Part shown: positions 18,561 to 25,659 of the stretch, piece after piece | Position numbering within the stretch: position 1 is the stretch's first letter | Layout: every line of letters starts with the position of its first letter | From: Chara braunii | Lineage: Eukaryota > Streptophyta > Charophyceae > Charales > Characeae | Assembly: GCA_003427395.1 (NCBI GenBank) | Contig: BFEA01000163.1 | Coordinates: 266,896 to 292,554, forward strand | Direction: 5' to 3' | Length of the DNA stretch: 25,659 bases | Notes under the pieces: generated by a model | Seen by the model: the letters and a program-made list of their open reading frames with translations, nothing else | Databases searched by the model: none | Told to the model about the DNA's origin: nothing | Made by a program: the position numbers and the translations under genes

Positions 18561-19433
18561 CTGGCCTTGCGAGCCAATCTAAACTTCGAGAGGCGATCGA
18601 TTGTCCTCCGACATGCAAGAGGAAAACCCTATGTTGTACCTATGAGACCGACCCTTCGTACCACCACTAACGTAACCCCGCAAGTTTCTCCCATAATGGC
18701 GGAAACTCTTCGCGTGATCCCCTGGGAAAGCTCCGCGGACGAGCAATCGTCGAAGGATGCGAACAGCAATGACGAGGACGATCCAGTAATTTTGGAGATG
18801 GCGCAACAACGTATCTATTACCCTGTGCAACAAGCGAATGCGAAACCATTGAGCCTGACTGATCAAAATCTATAAAGAACGCAAACAATAATTATGGGTG
18901 AACCCCTCGTGCAGATTTCGAGGACGGTCGATTCTTTGGAACCCCCTCGAACCCTGTACAAAGGTATCTCCCCTCTCCTTGCACAATATAACGACGAAAG
19001 ACACTTCTGCGACATCACAAATATCCCACCGATTCCCAGGATCCCTTTTGTCACCTGCAAAAGAGATACGATTGTTACGATTAGGAGTGAAGACCAATTC
19101 TTTCGAACCCATTGAGCGCCTCGAGACTGGACTCGAAATCAAAATCGCAACGAAACCCGTGTCCTGGCAGGATATTCGAGACGGAGTAACGCCGGAGGAA
19201 CACGTGGCCATTCGGGAGCAGGACGCACAAATGATGGCCACGGTATTCTCTTGGCGATCAGATAATTCGTTTATTTCTGCACCCCCGCCTAAAAGCACCA
19301 AGTGGGTAAGTGTGAAACAGATCGATGTATGAATATGGGATCAATTGTATGAGTTGCACATGCCCAGTAGGTACCTGATGAGATCCATCACCTAATCGCG
19401 AACATTCTAAAAGAATACAAAGGAGCGATTAGT

Positions 19434-20219
19434 GTGACGGACACAGACATCGGACTGTCGTTAATCATACAACACAAAATTCAGACGGGAAACCATCCCC
19501 CGATCCACTGCAAGCCCTATAGGTACTCCCTGGTAGAGAGGAAAACGACCCTTCAGCGGATTCGGGAATTCGAAGCAAATGGTTGGATCGAACCCGCCAC
19601 CCGGCCATGGTCATTTCCGGTAGTCTTAGTGCCAAAAAAAACCGGATCGATTCGCATATGTATTGATTATCACAAGTTGAATGACATCATGATTAAAGAT
19701 GTGTACCCCCTTCCCAGGATTGACAATTCGCTTGATGCGATTGGGTGTGCTAATTACTTCAGTAAGTTTGAAAATTCACCATGATTTTCATCATATCCTT
19801 GTTAAGAAAAAAGATCGACCGAAAATAGCCTTTGTACTGTTTGAAGGCATATGGTAGCGGGTTCGGTGTCCGATGAGGATTTGCAACGCGCCTGCCACGT
19901 TTCAACGGGCTATGAACGTGACGTTCCAGAACTTCGTCAACAAGATACGGCTAACTCAGGGAATGATCAACTTTTGCGTCGTCGTGTACATAGACGACAT
20001 TCTGGCCTACTCGGAGACCTATCATGGGCATGCACAACACATCGAATGGACCTTGGGTGCTTTGAGAGATGCTGGGTTCAAAATCGCGCTCGAAAAGAGC
20101 GAGTTTTTCCTCTCGAAAATCTCGTTCTTGGGCTACGTGGTGACACGCGGAGGACTGCGGCCAAATTTGAGAAAGGTCGCAGCGGTGAAAGATGCTCATA
20201 TTCCCGCGTCATTGACGTA
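19434..20219 (+). pseudogene. Reverse transcriptase, interrupted
   Basis: Fingers and palm motifs read HCKPYRYSLVER, WSFPVVLVPKKTGSIRICID, YHKLNDIMIKDVYPLPRID. Stops and frameshifts at about 19784-19870 break the block that normally reads LDLKSGYHQI. RICNAPATFQRAMN and the YIDD box (19987-19998) follow, then KSEFFLSKISFLGYVV. The family is clear; the enzyme cannot be made from this frame. Confidence 0.9.
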
Positions 20220-20220
20220 G

Positions 20221-20812
20221 GTTCGAGCTTTCTTGGGACTAGCGTCGTACTACCGTCGTTTTATTAAAGGCTTCGCAGCGATTGCACGGCCTCTAACGAA
20301 CTTGCTACGGAAGGACCAGCCCCTCAGTTGGGACGCAGAGTGCGAACGGGCCTTCGCCACCCTCAAGGACACCCTGGCTACAACGCCTATTTTGATCCGG
20401 CCAGACCCTACGAAGCAGTTCATTCTCATCACGGACAGGCAGCCGGAGGCGATTTCCGCGACCCCAGCGCAGAAGGGGAACGACGACCGTGAACATGTCA
20501 TCGAATACGCATCACGTACGGTGCCAGACGAGCGGAGGAACGATTCGGCCCCGCAGGGCGAATGCTACGCAGTGGTCTGGGGGATTCAGCACTTCCATCC
20601 GTACCTCTACGAACATAGGTTCCTTCTTGTGACCGACCACGAGCCATTGCTGATACTGAAGAGGCTCACTAATTACACAAGTATGATTGGACGTTGGGTT
20701 GTGTGCCTATAGGAGCACGATTTCGACATCATACATCGAAAGACAGAGAGGCACAGCAACGCGGACGGGCTGACACGTCTGCATCGACCACCTAAAGTAC
20801 CTAAAGGTGAAT
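20221..20812 (+). pseudogene. RNase H domain of the gypsy element
   Basis: After one stop from RT, FLGLASYYRRFIKGFAAIA and the connector lead to FILITD, GECYAVVWGIQHFHPYLY, LVTDHEPLLIL and HSNADGLTRL. Asp, Glu and Asp of the catalytic set are recognisable, but TDASD is replaced by TDRQP. A TAG interrupts before EHDFDIIHRKTERHSNADG. Confidence 0.85.
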
Positions 20813-20814
20813 AA

Positions 20815-21316
20815 ATCATTCCGTGGAAGGAACTGGTGTCGGGACTGGTGAGTCCCGAATAACATCCCGTCACTCGAGAGACTGTATAAGACCAGTTTGA
20901 GCACGACAGAGAAAACCGGAGGCAAGGAGGATGAAAGAATCGAAGGCGTAGGCACAGGCACTTGGGATCTAGAGGTTGCCCAGAGTCGCTGGGGCCATAA
21001 GATCACGAGAAGATTAACGGAACGGGAGGCGGCAAAAGACCGCAAGAAAATGGCAAAGGCGACCCCTCCCCCGAAAAGGAGAAGGACCATCGAGAGAAGT
21101 AGCGTCATGAGGCACACGCTGCAAGGGAAAGAGAAAGGGAAAGAGATAATAAGTGAGGTGCCGACACGAGAAAAGGTAGCCGGGCCGAGAGGGTCGCAGG
21201 AACGCAACGTCAAGGAGACCAAGGGGCCACGGGCCAAGTGAGGGCCCGCAGCCGGGGAGGACGGTGTGCGAGACGCGAGAAGGCACGAGGGAAGGAGGCT
21301 GCCATGAGGCAGAAAA
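20815..21316 (+). other. Lys/Arg/Glu-rich ORF of doubtful status
   Basis: An ORF at 20897-21241 (115 codons) encodes a highly charged, low-complexity sequence with no domain. It is in the same frame as the 51-bp minisatellite that follows, separated by two stops. It may be noncoding GA-rich sequence. I assign no function. Confidence 0.35.
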
Positions 21317-21352
21317 ATGGCAAGAGTGTCAACGAGACCGCCGACGAGACAG

Positions 21353-21580
21353 GTACCGACGGGACAAAGTGTCGGGGACCACATGGGACTAGGCAAAAAT
21401 GAAGTACCAACAGGACAAAGTGTCGGGGACCACACAGAACTAGGCAAAAATGCGGTACCCGCGGGACAAAGTATCGGGGACCACACAGGACTAGGCAAAA
21501 ATGCGGTATCGGTGGGACAAAGTGTCGGGGACCACACGGAACTAGGCAAAAATGCGGTACCAGCGGGATAAGTACCGGCG
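21353..21580 (+). repeat. 51-bp minisatellite, four full copies plus a partial one
   Basis: Units start at 21353, 21404, 21455 and 21506, with a partial one at 21557. Each contains GGGACAAAGTGTCGGGGACC and CTAGGCAAAAATG with few changes. The period is a multiple of three, and the frame starting at 21317 reads a 17-residue repeat (VPTGQSVGDH ... LGKN) without a stop. Coding use is unproven. Confidence 0.92.
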
Positions 21581-21697
21581 GGACTAGTGTCGGGGACTAG
21601 TGTCGGGGATTAATGCGGGATAAGTGGCGGGGACTTGTGACGTCCCAAGGAAAAATTGTGGCACGGCATGTGGTGCAAACAAATAAAACAAGTTGCA

Positions 21698-21722
21698 CCG
21701 TTAAGATCAGAGATCTTAGCGG
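21698..21722. repeat. Hairpin H1, 11-bp stem, 3-base loop
   Basis: CCGTTAAGATC (21698-21708) pairs with GATCTTAGCGG (21712-21722) with one G-T pair. The homologous copy is H2. Confidence 0.85.
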
Positions 21723-21823
21723 CTAGAAATATTAGCACCACTGATGCAAGCACTAGTGGGAGTAAGCGGGAGGGCCAAAAGAAAAATAAAAAGCAAGAAA
21801 ACAAGTGGCGGGAGGTATGAGAG

Positions 21824-21845
21824 CAATCCGAAAAATCTCGGATTG
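21824..21845. repeat. Hairpin H3
   Basis: CAATCCGA and TCGGATTG are exact reverse complements around a 6-base loop. The homologous copy at 23446 has G-C where this has A-T. Confidence 0.85.
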
Positions 21846-21986
21846 GCTTCCCCCAAGAAAATTGGGCCAACAGAGCCGATATGAGAAAAGCAGGTCTCCC
21901 GGAGAAAATCGGTGCATAGGGGCCTACCGTTTGGGAGAAGGAAAGACAAACGGTGGCTCTCAAGCGCATGGAAGGACCAAAGCTGT

Positions 21987-22006
21987 AGTCCGAGAAATAA
22001 CGGACT
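21987..22006. repeat. Hairpin H5 with AGAAATAA loop
   Basis: AGTCCG (21987-21992) pairs with CGGACT (22001-22006). The eight-base loop AGAAATAA recurs in H7 and, as AAAAATAA, in H6. Confidence 0.8.
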
Positions 22007-22051
22007 GACCCTTGGGCATAAGAAGGGTCAAAACTAAGAGGAAGAGGCTAG

Positions 22052-22400
22052 AAAAGGGCCTTAACGGCTAGTTGACACTTGACATACAAAAAGAAAAATA
22101 AAAATAAAAAGAAAATGTGAAGAATGAAACAAGGAGAGTGAGAGGGAATGAGTGAGTTGGCCATCAGTAGGGACTGCCAAGTCCCAACTGTCCAAGGAAG
22201 GAGGAAAAATAAAAGAAAAGAAAAGAAAAATGAGAAAAGAGCCTTAACGGCTAGTTGACACTTGGCATGCACAAAGAAAAATAAAAATAAAAAAAAATGG
22301 GAGGTGAGAGAGGATGAGTGAGTTGGCCGTCAGTTGGGACTGCAGCAAGTAGGGATTGACAAGTCCCAACTGTCCACAAGTGGAGGAAAAAAAAAGGAAA
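22052..22400. repeat. Tandem subrepeat, about 190-bp period, two copies
   Basis: CCTTAACGGCTAGTTGACAC starts both copies (about 22059 and 22242). An A-rich tract, GAGTGAGTTGGCC, GGGACTG and AAGTCCCAACTGTCCA follow in each. A diverged third copy lies at about 23680-23850. Each copy can fold through GGGACT/AGTCCC. Confidence 0.88.
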
Positions 22401-22580
22401 AAAAAAAGAAAAAAAAAGAAAAGAAAAGAAAAAGGGGGAAAGTCAAAAGGGCACTAACGGACGAAAACGGCCACCTAGGGAGTGCATTTGAGGCCAGATT
22501 CATCCTACCATATGGTGGTTACAAAGGACCTTGATTTTCTTTGATTTATGCAGAGAAAATCAAACAAAATCAAGGCCCCT

Positions 22581-22605
22581 TGCAACCGAAAAATAACGGA
22601 TTGCA
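22581..22605. repeat. Hairpin H6 with AAAAATAA loop
   Basis: TGCAACCG pairs with CGGATTGCA with one bulged A. Confidence 0.8.
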
Positions 22606-22617
22606 TGGGAGAGGCCA

Positions 22618-22825
22618 AACACATGTTTTAGGTGCACCGGGAACCAAAATGGAGACCGGATGCACTAGGGAGTTGGCCGTTTTAATTTCTTTCAGTTGGG
22701 GGCTAATTGTGGGGCATTAAGATAAAGAAAACAACCCCTACTGCAGTCCGAGTTGCAACAGACTGCATAGGGAGGGGCAAACACAAGTTTTGGGGGCTCC
22801 GGGAGCCAAAATTGAGCTCGGATGC
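22618..22825. repeat. Tandem subrepeat, about 170-bp period
   Basis: CAAACACATGTTTTAGG (22618) and CAAACACAAGTTTTGGG (22788) each lead to CCGGGA(A/G)CCAAAAT and CGGATGCACT. A more diverged unit occurs near 24085. Confidence 0.85.
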
Positions 22826-22903
22826 ACTTAGAAATTTAACGCTGCATTTTCTTTTAGCATGGGGCATGTTGTGGGGCTGTGGGGCTAGAAGATTGGCTGT
22901 GAT

Positions 22904-22929
22904 TGCAGTCTGAGAAATAACGGACTGCA
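22904..22929. repeat. Hairpin H7 with AGAAATAA loop
   Basis: TGCAGTCTG (22904-22912) pairs with CGGACTGCA (22921-22929) over nine positions with one G-T. Confidence 0.85.
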
Positions 22930-23321
22930 TGGGGATGCCTAGGCCAAGGGAAAATAAGCCACGGCACGCCCAAAAGACTAGAAAACGGCGCCGTAGGCAT
23001 AGGGGAGCATAACGGTAAAATGGTGACGGCAAACCGAGGGTCCCGCGGCCGGAAAAATAATCGACATGCTTGGGGCACATGGGAATAACGAGATGGGACT
23101 GCCGGAGACATGGGAAGTCCCAAATAAAAATTGGGCGTCAACCGGGATGACGCCGGGGACCAAATGGGTCCAATTGGAAATTGTCGAAAATCAGGCTTTG
23201 TCGACGGCACCGCCGACGGAACGGAAAAATGAAACTAGCATGGGGGAATGGCGGGGACTTGAGGTGTCCCAAGGAAAAACCACTAGCCAGTATAGGAAGT
23301 GGTCATGCAAGGCAAGCGGCA

Positions 23322-23346
23322 CCGCCGAGATCGAAGATCTCGACGG
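23322..23346. repeat. Hairpin H2, counterpart of H1
   Basis: CCGCCGAGATC (23322-23332) pairs with GATCTCGACGG (23336-23346) at ten of eleven positions. Relative to H1, two pairs change on both sides (T-A to C-G and A-T to G-C). Confidence 0.85.
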
Positions 23347-23445
23347 TGGAAAATATTAGCGTCGCTACTGCAAGCACTAGCAGAGCCCAAATGGGTGAAA
23401 CGAGAGTGAAGACAAAGAAAAATGAGTGAGGGGGGGCTGCCCAGC

Positions 23446-23465
23446 AGTCCGAGATATCTCGGACT
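23446..23465. repeat. Hairpin H4, 20-bp perfect palindrome
   Basis: AGTCCGAGATATCTCGGACT is fully self-complementary. It sits at the position homologous to H3. Confidence 0.9.
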
Positions 23466-24089
23466 AGCTAGGCATGAGAAAATAAGAGCCCAAGGGGCTC
23501 CAAGCAAGAAATAGGCTGGCCGTGAAAAATCGGAGCAAAAAGTGCTCAAAATGGAGGCTAACGGGAGCAAAATGAGGCCCCTAGGGGCATGGGCATGCCA
23601 ACTTGGTAGGCCGGGATGTAACGGTCAACAGCTGGCCATGAACCTGGCCATGAACAAGGGTCTAAGGCCTAGAAAGAGGGTGTACAACAGTTTGACACTT
23701 GTCACAATAAAAAGAAAAGAAAAAGAAAAGAAAAATGAGAAAAAATGGAGGGAGAATGAGACAAAATGAAAGAAATGGGTGGAGGAAAATGTGACGGCCC
23801 ATTGGGATTGCTGTGGTAGGGACTGCCAGGTCCCAATGATGACCTCACCCCTCCTAGAGCCAAGGAGGGTAGGCCGGATTGCTCAACAATATCTGAATTA
23901 AAAAGGGCAAAATGAAAAAAAATGCAAAAAGTAAAGGACCGGTTTTCTTTTGGATCATGGATCTGAGATCATATCTCATGGTGGAGAGAAAACAACCATT
24001 TTTGGTGGACCAGCCCAAAACAGCTAGCTCCGGAATGAGGTGGCAACCCAAAATGGAAAGAAACAAAAGAAAGAAAAAAAACGAAACAC

Positions 24090-24120
24090 TGCATTTGGCC
24101 CAAAAAGAGAGCCAGATGCA
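24090..24120. repeat. Hairpin, 10-bp stem
   Basis: TGCATTTGGC (24090-24099) pairs with GCCAGATGCA (24111-24120) with one G-T. It belongs to the same family of subrepeats as 22632-22665 (GTGCACCGG/CCGGATGCAC, one bulge). Confidence 0.8.
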
Positions 24121-24524
24121 CCAAAAATTGGAAAATTGAGCTTATGAGCTCAAATTTGAAACGAGGACCACCAAGGGGTAGCTCGGAATAATAGGGGCCT
24201 TGAATTTCAGCCTGATCCAAGGCTGAAAGTGTGTCGCCACTTGGAAAAATGCTCCGGCCTACCCAAGGAAGGCCGAAACTTTTTCTCTCAAGTGGGCTAT
24301 CCCTTGGACCTTGGACTCAAGGGGGTAGCATTTTCCAAGGGGGAGGAGGTTGGAAAAAGGCCCAAGGGGCAGGCCGAGTTGGTACCGACCACTCGGACTG
24401 CATGTACCTGGCCAAAAAGAGGCCCAGGTGCCCCCTGAAAGGCCCAGATGTGAAAATCGGCCATGGGGGTACCTTGGTTCACTATGGGGCACTTGGAGAG
24501 GCCCATGGGCTGGCCGGACTGTTG

Positions 24525-24548
24525 TTCCCAGCCTATATAAGCTGGGAA
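24525..24548 (+). promoter_or_regulatory. Candidate TATA box inside a perfect hairpin loop
   Basis: TATATAA (24534-24540) lies between TTCCCAGC (24525-24532) and GCTGGGAA (24541-24548), which are exact reverse complements. A start site would be expected near 24565. Downstream sequence is leader-like (G/A-rich, no long ORF) up to a GTGAGT at 24946. It may be an LTR promoter or a host promoter; I cannot tell which. Confidence 0.5.
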
Positions 24549-24945
24549 TTCAGTCCGCCACACTCACATTTGCATGAGGAGTGCCCATGCTGCCCAAATG
24601 ACCCCGTGAGAGCTCTAGACTCACTTGGAGTGAAGTGAGGGGAACCCCTGCCAGTTTGGGAGTGTAGAGGAGGGTGTGAGCTAGTGTGGAGGACTCTACA
24701 AGCTAGTGATCGTGAGGGAGGTGATCCGCTATAACTCCCAGGCTAGTAAGGAAGGAGGTAAGGCTAAGAGGGGTCCCATTAGCCCTCCTGGAGAGGAGGA
24801 CTCCCTAGCCTTACTGATTGGAGTCCATGGCAACTTGGGGAGAGGAGAGAAAGAAAGGAGAAGGGTTTGGAGGAGAAGGAAGTCATAGCCAAGTAGTAGG
24901 AAGTTTCATCAAGAGTCGAGGCATCCATCCCAAGAGCGCCAAGGG

Positions 24946-24951
24946 GTGAGT
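24946..24951 (+). other. 5' splice-site-like sequence
   Basis: GTGAGT follows CAAGGG. With the TATA box 400 bases upstream and a long pyrimidine-rich, repetitive stretch downstream, a first exon followed by an intron is plausible. No acceptor or coding exon is in the window. Confidence 0.35.
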
Positions 24952-24966
24952 GGAGAGATGATCCCC

Positions 24967-25175
24967 CTTCTTCTCCCTACTCTTCTTCCTCTTCTTCTTC
25001 TCATTCTCCTCTCTCTCCTCCCTCCCTCTTCTTCTTCTTCCTGTTCTTCTTCTTCTTCTTCTTCTTCTTCTTCTTCTTCTTCTTCTTCTTCTTCTTCTTC
25101 TCCTTCTTCTTCTCCTTCTTCCTCTCCCCCTTCTTCTCCTCATCCCGCTTCCTCATCTTTTTCTTCTCCTTCCTT
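24967..25175. repeat. (TTC)n-rich microsatellite / polypyrimidine tract
   Basis: CTTCTT and CTCCTT runs dominate, with a near-perfect (TTC)n core at about 25043-25100. It can be read as poly-Ser/Leu or poly-Arg ORFs on both strands; these are artefacts of the repeat. Confidence 0.95.
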
Positions 25176-25184
25176 CTTGTTTAT

Positions 25185-25659
25185 GTGAGCTCATGTATGT
25201 GTTTTTCTCTCTCATTCTTCATGTTTCACTTGTCTTCTCACTTGGGTGTGAATCGCAACTTCTATCTTGGTGTTGAGTAGCGTTTGGGTAGTGTTGTGTG
25301 TTTCTTTTGTACATTTTTTCCCTCCCATATGAATCGCAATTTCCCCCCTAGTGTATGTGAGCTCATGTATGTGTTCTTCTCTCTCATTCTTCATATTTCA
25401 CTTGTCTTCTCACTTGGGTGTGAATCGCTACTTCTATCTTGGTACTGAGTAGTGTTTCAGTTGTGTTGTGTGCTTGTTTTGTCCATGCTTTCCCTCCCAT
25501 GTGAATCGCAACTTTCCCCCTAGTGTATGTGAGCTCATGTATGTGTTTTTCTCTACCACTCTTCATGTTTCACTTATCTTCTCACTTGGGTGTGAATCGC
25601 AACTTCTATCTTGATGTAATGTAGTGTTTGAGTAGTGTAGTGTGCTTGTTTTGTCCATT
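25185..25659. repeat. 172-bp tandem (satellite-like) repeat, 2.8 copies to the window end
   Basis: Units begin GTGAGCTCATGTATGTG at 25185, 25357 and 25529, exactly 172 bp apart. Each contains TTTCACTT, CTTCTCACTTGGGTGTGAATC and a later GAATCGCAA. The array runs off the window. Confidence 0.93.

Larger units (their letters stand above)
16701..20812 (+). mobile_element. Degenerate Ty3/gypsy element, gag to RNase H
   Basis: The order on the plus strand is gag-like ORF pieces, zinc knuckle, protease-like region, RT with YIDD and RNase H, as in Ty3/gypsy. Numerous stops and frameshifts break every domain. No integrase is recognisable after RNase H, and sequence from about 20815 is unrelated. The element is either truncated there or interrupted. 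Confidence 0.88.
21600..24500. repeat. Noncoding higher-order repeat, about 1.6 kb period, about 1.8 copies
   Basis: Landmarks recur in the same order with 1.61-1.65 kb offset: GGGGACTTG ... TCCCAAGGAAAAA (21630, 23254), the GATC hairpin (21698, 23322), the TCCGA hairpin (21824, 23445), TTGACACTTG (22073, 23693) and TAGGGACTGCC (22168, 23816). Inside are subrepeats of about 170-190 bp and A-rich tracts. No ORF has a recognisable product. Confidence 0.8.

Noticed and set aside
20707-21549. 280-codon minus-strand ORF rich in Pro/Ser/Leu
   Set aside because: It is the antisense of the 51-bp minisatellite and the GA-rich stretch; the repeat reads open on both strands and no domain is seen.
21353-21580. 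A CRISPR-like array
   Set aside because: Units are contiguous 51-bp minisatellite copies without unique spacers, in a eukaryotic repeat context.
24883-25188. Poly-Arg (minus) and poly-Ser/Leu (plus) ORFs
   Set aside because: These are direct translations of the (TTC)n microsatellite.

Overview
This window looks like nuclear DNA of a green-lineage (streptophyte) organism with a large, repeat-rich genome. The evidence is one long ethylene-receptor-type hybrid histidine kinase, decayed plant-type Ty3/gypsy elements including a chromodomain chromovirus, plant-like U6 and U2 snRNA sequences, tRNA-related SINEs and long (CA/GT)n microsatellites. A charophyte alga such as Chara is my best guess; this is inference, because no marker in the window fixes the species. 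There are no operons, ribosome-binding sites or CRISPR arrays.

Layout. 1-160: (CA)n tract and the 3' flank of the receptor gene. 161-2965 (minus): a 934-residue ethylene-receptor-like hybrid kinase in one uninterrupted ORF; it is the only convincing host protein gene. 2966-5160: its upstream flank and unassigned sequence. 5207-7910 (minus): a broken chromovirus (RT, RNase H, integrase, chromodomain), 5'-truncated inside RT. 7911-9100: unassigned. 9100-10800: a dense cluster of retroposed small-RNA genes, namely two U6 sequences, one U2 5' fragment and three tRNA-related SINE copies, with A-rich tracts and short tandem duplications. 10800-13000: poly(A), palindromes and (GT)n/(CA)n arrays around an 850-N gap. 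13990-16550: a pair of diverged inverted repeats enclosing a possible LTR (TATA, (GA)n, G-box cluster, PBS-like site). 16700-20812 (plus): a second, heavily mutated Ty3/gypsy element (gag, zinc knuckle, protease, RT, RNase H) with no integrase seen. 20815-21600: low-complexity basic ORF and a 51-bp minisatellite. 21600-24500: a noncoding higher-order repeat of about 1.6 kb period, full of short hairpins whose stems differ between copies by compensatory changes. 24520-24950: a candidate promoter/leader with a TATA box in a perfect hairpin loop and a 5' splice-site-like GTGAGT. 24960-25180: (TTC)n tract. 25185-end: tandem repeats of exactly 172 bp.

How the parts relate. The receptor gene appears independent of everything else. 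The rest records several waves of retrotransposition: autonomous gypsy elements, plus small-RNA sequences probably mobilised by reverse transcriptase supplied in trans. The most likely undescribed signals are the covarying hairpin repeat family at 21.6-24.5 kb and the U6/U2/tRNA composite cluster at 9.1-10.8 kb. All calls were made by eye; no alignment or folding program was run.
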